64,000 nucleotides of DNA from Microglena sp. YARC (GCA_022414725.1 CM039462.1:77497817-77561816); one strand, 5' to 3'; positions 55,329-63,470 are shown, counted from the stretch's first letter. Program-made: numbers and translations. Notes: generated from the letters alone by a model not told the origin.

Positions 55329-56774
55329 CTATCTTTAGGTTTTTCTTGAGTCTGAGTATCCAATGAGCCTGGTAATTTTGGCTGAGGGTGAGAACTTGAA
55401 ATCTCTTGACTTAGGTGGAACATGTACATATGCTGTGCAGCCAATGGTCCTGAGGTGATCTATCTTAGGCTTGGTGCCATGGAAGAGTTCATAGGGTGTC
55501 TTGTTGGATTCAGAGGTTGGTGAGAGGTTTCTGAGGATGCTTGCATTTTTGACCATTTCTGCCCAGTACCTGTTGGGGAATTTTGATGAGAGGAGGAGGG
55601 CTGTGGATCTGTCATGCAGGGTTCTGTTCAGGCGCTCTGCTGCACCATTTGTAGAAGGGTTGCCTGGAACTGTGAAGTTGAGGGTGATTCCTTTCCTTTT
55701 GCACCAATTTTTGAATCTGTTGCAAATGTATTCTGATCCATTGTCACAGAAAATGGTTCCAATTTTGTTCTGGGTGAGGACTTCATACCGTTCAAGCTCA
55801 GTGATTGTTGCACTGGCTACTGCATCCTTGGTTTTGTGGAATGTAACAATGGAGTACTTGGAGTATTCATCTAGAATGACTTGGAAGTAGAGGCTGCCAT
55901 TCAGGCTAGGAATTTTCATTTTTCCACTCATGTCAATGTGAATGATTCCCATGGGTCTGGTAGCTCTGGTGTGAGATGTGGGATAGGGTTTTTTGTCCAT
56001 CTTAGAGAGAATGCAGATCTCACAGGTTTGTTTACTCATTTTCTTGAATGCAGATGAGGTGATGTCGTTACCAATGACCATGTCTTCTGAGGCCATTCTT
56101 GCTAAAGAACTGTAGGCTAGATGTCCTAATCTAATGTGTTGTAGTTCAGCTGTCATAGGGGTCTTTCTGGAGACGGCTGCCATTGCTACAGCTGTCGTGT
56201 ATTCTGATCCTCTGATCAGTGTAGGATCATGTTTGACTACAGGGACTAGGTACAGGTTACGTTTCTTGGATCCTGAGATGATGACTTTGTTATTGATGGT
56301 CATGGTACCTTCGTTAGAGGTGAATTTGATTTCCATGTTGGGTACATTTTTGATAGCTGATGCCATTGAGAACAAGTTGGGTGTGTTCTGGTCTGAGTTT
56401 AGGTGTACATTGAGGAGGTTGTGAAGTTTGCCATTCTCTCCTCTGATGAGGGCTGTGCCAGACTTTGTAATGTAGGTATGGCCAGAGGCTGTGAGGACTT
56501 TTATGGGGTTTATGTCTTTTATGTCATATAGAAGGCTGGCATCTCCAGTCATGTGTGAGGTTGCACCTGTGTCCATGATCCAGTTTTTGTATATGCTTCG
56601 TGTGTGTTTGGTTGCATTCAGAGCATAGTGAGTACTGGGTTTGTTGTCTGGCTGTGGTTGTTGAGGACTTTTGCTGGCGTTTGTTAGGGATTTTAGTGAC
56701 TCCCCATCCTTAGTTTTGGTACAGGTTTTCATGTTGAGCCATGGGAATGGCACAAGATCTGTGGAAGGATCCAC
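55329..56774 (-). pseudogene. Copia pol: protease and integrase part
   Basis: Protease active site DTGATSHM. GAG-pre-integrase/zinc segment with IRLGHL...CEICILSK. Integrase D-D-E residues in HIDMSG, FCDNGSEY and GAAERLNRT. It is in the same frame as the reverse transcriptase part, but two in-frame stops separate them (TAA complement at 55335-55337, TAG complement at 55329-55331), both at positions where copia proteins continue. These are nonsense mutations rather than a frameshift. Confidence 0.92.
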
Positions 56775-57238
56775 GTTCTCAAGGTACCAGTCTCCATAAA
56801 GATCTTGGAGCCAGTAAATAGGGTCTGTAGACCCTGGAGATGTGGGAACTGTACAACAACCCCAGAGATGTGGGAACTGTACAACAATCTGAGGGCAGGG
56901 GACATGTGGTGCATGATGTAGACTTTAGATCTGTTCTTAATTTCTTGTGGGGGCATATCTATACTTTCTTCCTCCATCACCTTAATATCCTGATAGATGT
57001 CATGCAGCCACTGGTGAAATGCCGTAGCGTTGGATGCCGACGGTGCATCCATTTGAGAAGGGCTGGGATGATCCAGTGCTGAAAGGGAGGGGGAGGGGGG
57101 GGTTACAGTATGGCTTGCGGGGCCGACGGGGTTGTTGAGGTGGCGGAAAGGGAGGAGAGGGGAACGATGGGTAGACGCAGTGGGAGGGGAAGGGGGGGGG
57201 GGGGGGGGGGGCTGGTATTCCAGCGGGGTGCCTAGCAA
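56775..57238 (-). pseudogene. Copia gag remnant
   Basis: From about 57052 the minus strand reads MDAPSASNATAFHQWLHDIY and on to MHHMSPALRLLYSSHISG, plausibly the capsid region. It is followed by a frame change into pol. No CCHC zinc knuckle is left. A 24-bp direct duplication (AGATGTGGGAACTGTACAAC, 56837 and 56866) marks the damage. A proline-rich extension upstream (G run at 57191-57210 on the plus strand) is doubtful coding. Confidence 0.6.
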
Positions 57239-57644
57239 TTAGAGAAGATTCTGCAACTGAGATCCTTTTCCTTCGGTTGTTGCGGCGGCAACTGTAGAAG
57301 GCACTGCAGGTGCGCGGGAGCTCGGGATCTACGGACAGGGTAACAGGCTTGATGCGCTCAAGTATTTAGACCCAAATTTTTTAAAGGTCATCTCACCACG
57401 TCGGGTGTCGAGCACGGTGTGATACCGACGCGTATCTAACACAAATCCGATGTACATCTAACACAAATCTAATTCTGATTTATCCTAAAACTGTCTGTAC
57501 GGGGGCGAATTCTGGTTTTTCGTTCGGCGCATCGAATGAGTCGCAGTTCGATAGAGAGAGAGATTCGCGTGTGTAAGGCTGTAATGTGTACAGGAGTTGC
57601 GTGGTTTACACTCGTTTTTCGAGTCTCACTCGGACCACTTGTAT
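57239..57644. other. Junction between the retroelement and the 57-64-kb cluster
   Basis: No gene recognised. It contains the 3'-motif copy at 57365-57418 and a doubled ATCTAACACAAATC phrase (57435, 57455). The gene that should precede the 3' motif seems to be missing, possibly destroyed by the copia insertion. Confidence 0.5.
57365..57418. terminator. Shared 3'-flank motif, copy 1
   Basis: CCCAAATTTTTTAAAGGTC followed by ATCTCACCACGTCGGGTGTC. The same block follows the stop codons at 58502 and 61067. Confidence 0.5.
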
Positions 57645-57723
57645 TCGATTGATTGAAGCCGCGCATTGTGTCGCGATTTTCGCAACCTCATTCACGGTGG
57701 TCCTGTCATCCAAAGAAACCGCA
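57645..57723 (+). repeat. Module A, copy 1
   Basis: TTCGATTGATTGAAGCCGCG, CATTGTGTCGCGATTTTCGC, AACCTCATTCACGGTGGTCC. It precedes hairpin module B. A second copy is at 60147-60225 in the same arrangement. Confidence 0.8.
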
Positions 57724-57830
57724 TGATCTCAAGCAGGCTTCTGCTTGACAAATCTATCGGGATCGTGAAGGGGAAACCGCGGGCCCCACGGAGTGGGGCA
57801 GTGTAATTCAGCTGCTGACTCGCAACGTAA
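57724..57830 (+). repeat. Hairpin module B, copy 1
   Basis: Two perfect hairpins: TCAAGCAG-GCTT-CTGCTTGA and GCCCCAC-GGA-GTGGGGC, separated by CAAATCTATCGGGATCGTG and followed by AATTCAGCTGCTGACTCGCA. Confidence 0.9.
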
Positions 57831-57835
57831 GACTT

Positions 57836-57956
57836 TTCTTCGATTGATTGAACCCGCATGTGTCGCGGTTTTAGCTATGGTCCGGTCATCCTGGTGGCTT
57901 CTCAAGCAGACTTCTTATCAAACAACTATATTAATCAAACACTCAGTGGAATTCAG
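57836..57956 (+). repeat. Module C directly upstream of the LRAT gene
   Basis: CTTCGATTGATTGAACCCGC to CACTCAGTGGAATTCAG. The first half recurs at 61296-61365 and the second half at 61867-61929. In the second location the identical sequence is followed by different, non-coding DNA, so the module is a 5' flank rather than part of the protein. Confidence 0.75.
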
Positions 57957-58502
57957 ATGGGCGACAAGCTTGAACTGGACGTTCAGATGTTCTTGCGAGG
58001 CATTGGCTTGACCAAGCAGGCACTGGCTGCCAGTCACTATGCAACCACCATGGAGTACGAGCCGTATATGCTGTGCACTCAAGCCAGGCCTGGAGACCAC
58101 ATAACCGTTTGGTCTGACTCTAAGGGGTACTGGCATCACGGCATTTTTGCAGGCACAAGTGAGCACGGTCATGCACATGTCCTCGACATCATGCCTGATG
58201 GTTTGGCAAGACGTCCGTTAGGCTTATTTATTAAAGGCGCAGATGCAGGAGCTGTGCTCGTTTACAAGGATGCGTTGCCGTTCGACTGCTCACTCAAGCT
58301 CGCACAGTATCTGGTGGAGCAGGGCTCGGTAGTAGAGTACAACCTCGTTGAGGAGAATTGTGACAAGTTTGCTGCAACGTGCCGCTTGGGAAGGTGTGTT
58401 GATAAGTCGTGTCTGCCATGCATTCCTGCTCCCTCACACCCACACTACATCACATCAAACATGAAATCTAAACTCTTGGCGTCATTCCCTCTTGCAACGT
58501 AG
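57957..58502 (+). CDS. LRAT-domain (NlpC/P60-superfamily) protein, 181 aa
   Basis: An LRAT-like thiol hydrolase/acyltransferase. Members of this circularly permuted papain-like superfamily transfer acyl groups or hydrolyse phospholipids. Seen here: PGDHITVWSDS (residues 45-55), the histidine box YWHHGIFAG (H60/H61), a second His cluster HGHAH (70-74), and the nucleophile motif EENCDKFAATC with C135 (family consensus NC-E-H-F, here NCDKF). I start at ATG 57957 because the 99 bp of open frame upstream is a repeated module found elsewhere as non-coding DNA. No membrane segment is obvious; the C-terminus is Cys/Pro/His-rich. It is convergent with the ORF at 58579-58911. Substrate unknown; host-like or viral origin is undecided. 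Confidence 0.82.
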   Translation: MGDKLELDVQMFLRGIGLTKQALAASHYATTMEYEPYMLCTQARPGDHITVWSDSKGYWHHGIFAGTSEHGHAHVLDIMPDGLARRPLGLFIKGADAGAVLVYKDALPFDCSLKLAQYLVEQGSVVEYNLVEENCDKFAATCRLGRCVDKSCLPCIPAPSHPHYITSNMKSKLLASFPLAT

Positions 58503-58514
58503 GCCATGTGAGTC

Positions 58515-58572
58515 GGAGAATTTGACCCAAATTTCTAAAATGTCATCTCACCACGTCGGGTGTCGAGTACTC
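58515..58572. terminator. Shared 3'-flank motif, copy 2 (between convergent genes)
   Basis: TTGACCCAAATTTCTAAAAT then GTCATCTCACCACGTCGGGT. It lies in the 76-bp gap between two converging ORFs, fitting a bidirectional transcript-end signal. Function is inferred from position only. Confidence 0.55.
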
Positions 58573-58578
58573 CTTACA

Positions 58579-58911
58579 TCAGGCAGAGGCCTCAATAAAG
58601 CACCCTTTGTTCATGCTACAAGTAGTTGTATTGGCTGCATTCTGAGAGAGTTGGACGATGATTTTGATTTTCACAATAGGTGTATGTAGTGATGCTCGGA
58701 TTTCTGAAACACCGCATATGGGTGTGACTGTGTTTGCCAACATCATTTTCAATGTAGCAGTGACAAGTTTGCAGACTGACTCGCGATCTGGAACATCCAT
58801 ATTGGCGAGGATTGGGGATGCACGCATAGACCACTCTGTAAATGCCACGTTGATTACTTCGTCGCTTGGGACACTTGTTTGTAATACGACGACGGGCAGC
58901 TGAATTTGCAT
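58579..58911 (-). CDS. Orphan ORF, 110 aa
   Basis: Minus-strand protein beginning MQIQLPVVVLQTSVPSDEVI and ending GCFIEASA. It is moderately hydrophobic with a helical middle (RESVCKLVTATLKMMLANTV) and two cysteines near the C-terminus. The start at 58911 is chosen because the 18 bp before it are AT-only on the minus strand (TATATATTTAAATTAAA-like), and the longer frame upstream enters module B. I do not recognise the family. Confidence 0.6.
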   Translation of the reverse strand: MQIQLPVVVLQTSVPSDEVINVAFTEWSMRASPILANMDVPDRESVCKLVTATLKMMLANTVTPICGVSEIRASLHTPIVKIKIIVQLSQNAANTTTCSMNKGCFIEASA

Positions 58912-58982
58912 GTTTAATTTAAATATATACGGACATTCCTGTACACACGATGAACGCATCAACCACATTGCATCACAGAGGG

Positions 58983-59068
58983 GACCCTGCTTGACAACTC
59001 TATCGGTATTGTGAAGGGGAAACCGCGGGCCCCACGGAGTGGGGCAATGGAATTGAGCTGCTGACTCA
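58983..59068 (+). repeat. Hairpin module B, copy 2
   Basis: Lacks the left arm of hairpin 1 but keeps CTTGACAACTCTATCGGTAT and hairpin 2 (GCCCCAC-GGA-GTGGGGC), then AATTGAGCTGCTGACTC. Confidence 0.85.
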
Positions 59069-59101
59069 CTCCCACACATACTAAAGGGGGTGAAGACCAC
59101 G

Positions 59102-59212
59102 TGTCGTCTCAAGCAGGCTTCTGCTCGACAAACTATATTGGGATTGTGAAGGGGGGTCGCGGGCCCCACGGAGTGGGGAGTGGAATTCAGCTGCTGTCTC
59201 GCAACGTGAACA
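59102..59212 (+). repeat. Hairpin module B, copy 3
   Basis: Hairpin 1 has one mismatch (TCAAGCAG...CTGCTCGA). Hairpin 2 is GCCCCAC-GGA-GTGGGG with the final C lost. Confidence 0.85.
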
Positions 59213-59261
59213 GATGGGATTTATTAAAGGGGGCAGTGGTGTTGTCCACACACCACTGCGG

Positions 59262-59470
59262 CTTTCGCAGACCCCCGTCTCGTACATTCATCCTCACACA
59301 CACCAAGGTGGCTCGCGCAGCCCCCACGTTCGTCCATTCATCCTCACACACACCAATGTGGCTTGCGCAGCCCCCACGTTCGTCCATTCATTCTCACACA
59401 CACCAAGGCGGCTTTAGAAGCCCCCCGTCAGTCCATTCAGTCATCTTCACACACGCACGGCGGCTTTTTA
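59262..59470 (+). repeat. ~57-bp tandem repeat (CACACACACCAAGGTGGCT)
   Basis: Four units of GTCCATTCATCCTCACACAC, ACCAAGGTGGCTCGCGCAGC, CCCCACGTTC. A second array is at 62540-62700. Both continue into the same block with GAGTGTAAACGGATGGGGGG. Confidence 0.9.
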
Positions 59471-59680
59471 AAAACGAGTGTAAACGGATGGGGGGACATG
59501 TGAGACATTCTCCGGAAGAATTTTTCAGTATTTATTTTTTGTTGAAATAATTGTTGGTCCCGAGATGGAGAGCCTTTTCAGAGGTGTTCATGTGAACACG
59601 TTTAAAATAGGGATTGATTGATGATTCTTATTTTTTTGTTGAAATAATTGTTGTTCCCAAGATGGAGAGCCTTTTCTGAC
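59471..59680 (+). repeat. GTTGAAATAATTGTTG block
   Basis: GAGACATTCTCC(G/A)AAGAAT, TTTATTTTTTGTTGAAATAA and GATGGAGAGCC. Full copies are at 59490-59575 and 62730-62810; partial copies at 59622-59678 and 60097-60145. Confidence 0.85.
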
Positions 59681-59689
59681 TCGCAACGT

Positions 59690-60050
59690 GATCAGATGGG
59701 GGGCAAAGGGGCTCAAAGTAATAAAAGGACGTCTGAAGACAGACGTATACCTAACGGGCGGTCTCAAGCATGCATTCAGCTTGACATCTATTGTTATTTT
59801 TCAGTTATTACAACTTACCAATTATAGCTTTTCTACTTGTTACATGAAAGTCCAAAAGTTACACCAAAAAGAGAAAGTCCCCAGAGAGGGAATGAATGAG
59901 AAAGGTTTCCTTTTTTGGTGTAACTTTGTAGCTTTTGTGTAACACTAGAGACAATGGCTTCGCGGGTCTGTTTTGCCCATCACCACCACCACCATCATCA
60001 TGCACTTGAGGGTGTGTGTGAAAGGGGTCTGAGAAGCGATGGAGAGCCTT
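59690..60050 (+). repeat. 340-bp repeat D, copy 1
   Basis: Contains a perfect hairpin ACGTCTG-AAGA-CAGACGT, the module-B-like arms TCAAGC...GCTTGA, a 14-bp inverted repeat (GTTACACCAAAAA / TTTTTGGTGTAAC), and a short ATG frame with eight consecutive His codons (59955). Copies 2 and 3 are at 62820-63150 and 63155-63470. Confidence 0.9.
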
Positions 60051-60146
60051 TTCAGAGGTGTTCATGTGAACACGTTTAAAATAGGGATTGATTGATGATT
60101 CTTATTTTTTTGTTGAAATAATTGTTGTTCCCAAGATGGAGAGTAT

Positions 60147-60225
60147 TCGATTGATTGAAGCCGCGCATTGTGTCGCGGTTTTCGCAACCTCATTAACTGT
60201 GGTCCGGTAATCCAAAAGAAACCGC
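60147..60225 (+). repeat. Module A, copy 2
   Basis: Nearly identical to 57645-57723 and likewise followed by module B. Confidence 0.8.
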
Positions 60226-60335
60226 GCATGGTCTCGAGCAGGCTTCTGCTTAACACACTATGGGGAATTCTGAAGGGGGGATCGCGGGTCCCGCAGAGCG
60301 GGACAGTGGAATTGAGCTGCTGACTCACTCTCTGA
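60226..60335 (+). repeat. Hairpin module B, copy 4 (compensated stem)
   Basis: Hairpin 2 reads GTCCCGC-AGA-GCGGGAC. Both changed stem positions are changed on the opposite arm too, so pairing is preserved. Hairpin 1 (TCGAGCAG...CTGCTTAA) is weakened. Confidence 0.9.
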
Positions 60336-60479
60336 TCCCATGTGGAACCATCAACCAAGCAACAACCCAGCGGCGGCTTGGCGGTTCCGTATACAAATTC
60401 AAAAAGACCCATCTTAACAACAAACGGTAGGGAAGTAGGGTTAGTAATACCTATTTAGATAAAGTAGTAATAGTATACA

Positions 60480-60554
60480 ATAAATCAATCAATAGATCTC
60501 GATCTCAATCAGTATATTTAATTTCAAATATATACACTTTCATTCATTCATTAA
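60480..60554 (+). promoter_or_regulatory. AT-rich leader of the 170-aa ORF
   Basis: CAGTATATTTAATTTCAAAT and ATATATAC, then tandem CATT, immediately before ATG 60555. Similar AT-only sequence precedes the ORF starting at 58911. A promoter role is inferred. Confidence 0.4.
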
Positions 60555-61067
60555 ATGCCACGAGTGGCAAAACTACCTCAAGCGAAAAAAGAAACGAAGA
60601 GTCGAGCTGATGTCGTTTGCTACACAGGTCCCCGTCCGAGCGGAAAGAAGGACGACTCTTACACGTCCGAAGAGTTCGTCGCGTTTATGAAGATTGAGGC
60701 TCTCCGTATGGGCTCTGACAAAAAAGAACGGACGCTTGATGAATGGATCGAGTGGGCAGGCGCGCAGCGCATGAAAGCATCGAGTTGCAGAAAAGTAACA
60801 AAATGCAACGATAAATTATCGTCTGCGCGTAAGGTAGATGAGAAAACTTCAAAGCCCCTCGAATCTTGTATCAAGAGCAAATGTATTAGTCGTTATGAAC
60901 TCATGGCGAAGTTTACTAAGAATGACAAAACCGCCATGAGCTCGTTCGATAAACACGCACTTTCCGCGGAGTGCGGTGCCGTTAATTGCTCGAAGGAAGG
61001 CGTGAAATATGGCAAGGCGACCAAAGCATCTGACGCAATATCGAAGCGATGCAACAGAATCCGCTAA
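60555..61067 (+). CDS. Orphan ORF, 170 aa, basic and Cys-containing
   Basis: An intronless ORF beginning MPRVAKLPQAKKETKSRADV and ending SKRCNRIR. It is Lys/Arg-rich throughout, with an acidic helical stretch (SYTSEEFVAFMKIEALRMGS) and eight scattered cysteines (VVC, SSC, TKC, ESC, SKC, AEC, VNC, KRC). A nuclear or DNA-binding role is conceivable from charge alone. I do not recognise it. The AT-rich leader and the shared 3' motif 50 bp after the stop match the other ORFs of this cluster. Confidence 0.72.
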   Translation: MPRVAKLPQAKKETKSRADVVCYTGPRPSGKKDDSYTSEEFVAFMKIEALRMGSDKKERTLDEWIEWAGAQRMKASSCRKVTKCNDKLSSARKVDEKTSKPLESCIKSKCISRYELMAKFTKNDKTAMSSFDKHALSAECGAVNCSKEGVKYGKATKASDAISKRCNRIR

Positions 61068-61094
61068 GCGAAGGCGATTTTACTACTTCTGCTT

Positions 61095-61152
61095 GGACAA
61101 TTTGTCCCAAATTTATAAAATGTCATCTCACCACGTCGGGTGTCGAACACTA
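61095..61152. terminator. Shared 3'-flank motif, copy 3
   Basis: GACAATTTGTCCCAAATTTA, TAAAATGTCATCTCACC, ACGTCGGGTGTCGAACAC, starting about 30 bp after the 61067 stop. ATTTG(T)CCCAAAT is itself an inverted repeat. Confidence 0.55.
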
Positions 61153-61181
61153 CTTTTTTTCGAAGCGCATGCGGAACACAC

Positions 61182-61290
61182 GTCGTATCAAGCAGGCTTC
61201 TGCTTGACAACTCTATCGGGATCGTGAAGGGGAAACCGCGGGCCCCACGGAGTGGGGCAGTGGAATTCAGCTGCTGACTCGCAACGTAAG
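61182..61290 (+). repeat. Hairpin module B, copy 5
   Basis: Full copy with hairpin 1 TCAAGCAG-GCTT-CTGCTTGA and hairpin 2 GCCCCAC-GGA-GTGGGGC. It is followed by the first half of module C (61296-61365). Confidence 0.9.
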
Positions 61291-61362
61291 ACTTCTCTTC
61301 GATTGATTGAACCCGCATGTGTCGCGGTTTTAGCTATGGTCCGGTCATCCTGGTGGCTTCTC

Positions 61363-61431
61363 AACTTATAACTTATAACTTATAACTTATAACTTATAAC
61401 TTATAACTTATAACTTAATAACTTATAACTC
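61363..61431. repeat. (ACTTATA)n microsatellite
   Basis: About nine 7-bp units. Its right edge supplies the last codons of the minus-strand ORF that ends at 61415. Confidence 0.95.
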
Positions 61432-61750
61432 TCGGATCGTGCGTTTTCCATTTCCTACTTTTTGGGGCATTAGGCTGACGAATGTTTGAGGCTTTGTCTA
61501 CATTACATGATTCTCCTGTGCACATACCAAACAAACCTCCATTCTGATTTTTTACATTTTTTACATTTTTTACATTTGTTGGTTTGGAGAACGGAACGAA
61601 CATCATGCTACCGTCATTACCCTTCCTTTTAATGAACAATGAGCCTTTATCGCTCTCATAGAGAACGCGTTCGACACCATCATTGCATAAAGCGCGCGTG
61701 TTCGTGTTCGTCTTCTTATTGTTCATCGGGTTTGTAATATTATAACACAT
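61415..61750 (-). CDS. Orphan ORF, 111 aa
   Basis: Begins MCYNITNPMNNKKTNTNTRA; a second Met at residue 9 is an alternative start. The middle, VERVLYESDKGSLFIKRKGN, followed by DGSMMFVPF, looks like a small beta-rich module. A short Val-Lys-Asn tandem repeat comes from a TTTTTACAT microsatellite. It has a Cys pair (FGMCTGESC). In my recollection small proteins with a G-x-x-F-(I/V)-K-R-K-x-x-D-G pattern occur in large algal DNA viruses, but this is a weak impression. Convergent with the 60555-61067 ORF. Confidence 0.6.
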   Translation of the reverse strand: MCYNITNPMNNKKTNTNTRALCNDGVERVLYESDKGSLFIKRKGNDGSMMFVPFSKPTNVKNVKNVKNQNGGLFGMCTGESCNVDKASNIRQPNAPKSRKWKTHDPRVISY

Positions 61751-62016
61751 TTTTGAGGTCTTTGTCGGTGGAGGTCTTTGTCGTGTGGCGGAAGCGGGGG
61801 TGTGGCACTGTCAGCCTGGATCTGAACTGATTGCAGAGTGATGCGAGGAACATGGGGAAATACGTGGAGTATCAAGCAGACTTCTTATCAAACAACTATA
61901 TTAATCAAACACTCAGTGGAATTCAGATGAGGACTCGCAACGTGATCAGACGGGATCTCAAGCAGATTACATAGGGGGATGAAGACCACGTGTCGTAGCC
62001 TAACGCCCATCGGTTT
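61751..62016. other. Spacer with module C fragment
   Basis: Includes the second half of module C (61867-61929) and GAAGACCACGTGTCGT, a phrase also at 59090-59106. No gene seen. Confidence 0.6.
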
Positions 62017-62352
62017 GGAACAAAAAGGTAGGGAAGTAGTACTAGTATGACCCTTTTACATAAAGTAGTAATATATAGATATACATATATAGAGAGCTTT
62101 GTCCAAAAGGACACTACTGGTCCTACAGGCCTACCACCGGATGAGGATAGACGTATTGGAACAAAAAGGTAGGGAAGTAGTACTAGTATGACCCTTTTAC
62201 ATAAAGTAGTAATATATAGATATACATATATAGAGAGCTTTGTCCAAAAGGACACTACTGGTCCTACAGGCCTACCACCGGATGAGGATAGACGTATTGG
62301 AACAAAAAGGTAGGGAAGTAGTACTAGTATGACCCTTTTACATAAAGTAGTA
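62017..62352. repeat. 141-bp tandem repeat
   Basis: 2.4 copies, near-identical, starting at 62017, 62158 and 62299: GGAACAAAAAGGTAGGGAAG, ATGACCCTTTTACATAAAGT, CTTTGTCCAAAAGGACACTA, CCTACCACCGGATGAGGATA. As 141 is 47 codons, the minus strand stays open and reads a 47-residue repeat; I consider it non-coding. Confidence 0.95.
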
Positions 62353-62452
62353 ATCGTCTCAAGCAGGCTCCAGCTTGACAACATGGTGGGAATCCGCAAA
62401 GGGGGATCGCGGGTCCGCGGAGCGGGACAGTGGAATTCAGCTGATGACTGTC
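62353..62452 (+). repeat. Hairpin module B, copy 6
   Basis: Hairpin 1 is shortened (TCAAGC...GCTTGA). Hairpin 2 is GTCC(-)GC-GGA-GCGGGAC, the copy 4 stem type with one base lost. A seventh, partial copy without hairpins ends at about 62528. Confidence 0.85.
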
Positions 62453-62539
62453 TGATCACATGCATGGGGCGAATGGGTTTTTCTAAAGGGGGAAGGGCAG
62501 GCGACAGTGGAATTCAGCTACTGACTCCCACCCACGGCG

Positions 62540-62700
62540 GATTTCGCAGCCCCCACGTTCGTCCATTCATTCTCACACACATCAAGGCGGCTTGCGCAGC
62601 CCCCACGTTCGTCCATTCATTCTCACACACACCAAGGCGGCTTTAGAAGCCCCCCGTCAGTCCATTCAGTCATCTTCACACACGCACGGCGGCTTTCGAA
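62540..62700 (+). repeat. ~57-bp tandem repeat, second array
   Basis: Three units homologous to 59262-59470. Confidence 0.9.
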
Positions 62701-62819
62701 AAAAGAGTGTAAACGGATGGGGGGGCATGTGAGACATTCTCCGAAAGAATTTTTCAGTATTTATTTTTTGTTGAAATAATTGTTGGTCCAAGATGGAGAG
62801 CCTTTTTCTGACTCGCAAC

Positions 62820-63150
62820 GTGATCAGATGGGGGGCAAAGGGGCTCAAAGTAATAAAAGGACGTCTGAAGACAGACGTATACCTAACGGGCGGTCTCAAG
62901 CATGCATTCAGCTTGACATATATTGTTATTTTTCAGTTATTACAACTTACCAATTATAGCTTTTCTACTTGTTACATGAAAGTCCAAAAGTTACACCAAA
63001 AATAGAAAGTCCCCAGAGAGGAATGAATGAGAAAGGTTTCCTTTTTTGGTGTAACTTTGTAGCTTTTGTGTAACACTAGAGACAATGGCTTCGCGGGTCT
63101 GTTTTGCCCATCACCACCACCACCATCATCATGCACTTGAGAGTGTGTGT
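62820..63150 (+). repeat. 340-bp repeat D, copy 2
   Basis: Very close to copy 1 (59690-60050), including the His8 frame at 63085. Confidence 0.93.
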
Positions 63151-63154
63151 GAAA

Positions 63155-63470
63155 GGGGTCTGAAGACAGACGTATACCTAACGGGCGGTCTCAAGCATGC
63201 ATTCAGCTTGACATATATTGTTATTTTTCAGTTATTACAACTTACCAATTATAGCTTTTCTACTTGTTACATGAAAGTCCAAAAGTTACACCAAAAATAG
63301 AAAGTCCCCAGAGAGGGAATGAATGAGAAAGGTTTCCTTTTTTGGTGTAACTTTGTAGCTTTTGTGTAACACTAGAGACAATGGCTTCGCGGGTCTGTTT
63401 TTGCCCATCACCACCACCACCATCATCATGCACTTGAGGGTGTGTGTGAAAGGGGTCTGAGAAGTGATGG
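63155..63470 (+). repeat. 340-bp repeat D, copy 3
   Basis: Joins copy 2 directly through GAAGACAGACGTATACCTAA, so copies 2 and 3 are a tandem duplication. An extra T in GTTTTTGCCC at about 63405 breaks the His8 frame here. Confidence 0.93.

Larger units (their letters stand above)
52303..57238 (-). mobile_element. Degenerate Ty1/copia-type retrotransposon
   Basis: The gene order on the minus strand is gag fragment, protease, integrase, reverse transcriptase, RNase H, the copia (not gypsy) order. The left LTR ends in CTATAACA at 52693, followed by the complement of a polypurine tract (GAATTGGGGGGGA). Its outer start is uncertain; 52303 (TGTTGCTCC) is my guess. No matching right LTR is seen beyond 57240, so the 5' end is lost. 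Pol carries nonsense codons and a frameshift (see parts). It shares the LTR-end/polypurine signature of the 50-52-kb element, so it is a candidate relative that mobilised it. Confidence 0.88.

Noticed and set aside
57858..57956. N-terminal extension of the LRAT protein
   Set aside because: The DNA is a repeated module that also occurs at 61296-61365 and 61867-61929 without a following gene.
61923..62465. 180-codon minus-strand ORF with a 47-residue repeat
   Set aside because: Produced by the 141-bp tandem repeat and hairpin module; frames in neighbouring module copies show the same peptide only because the DNA is repeated.
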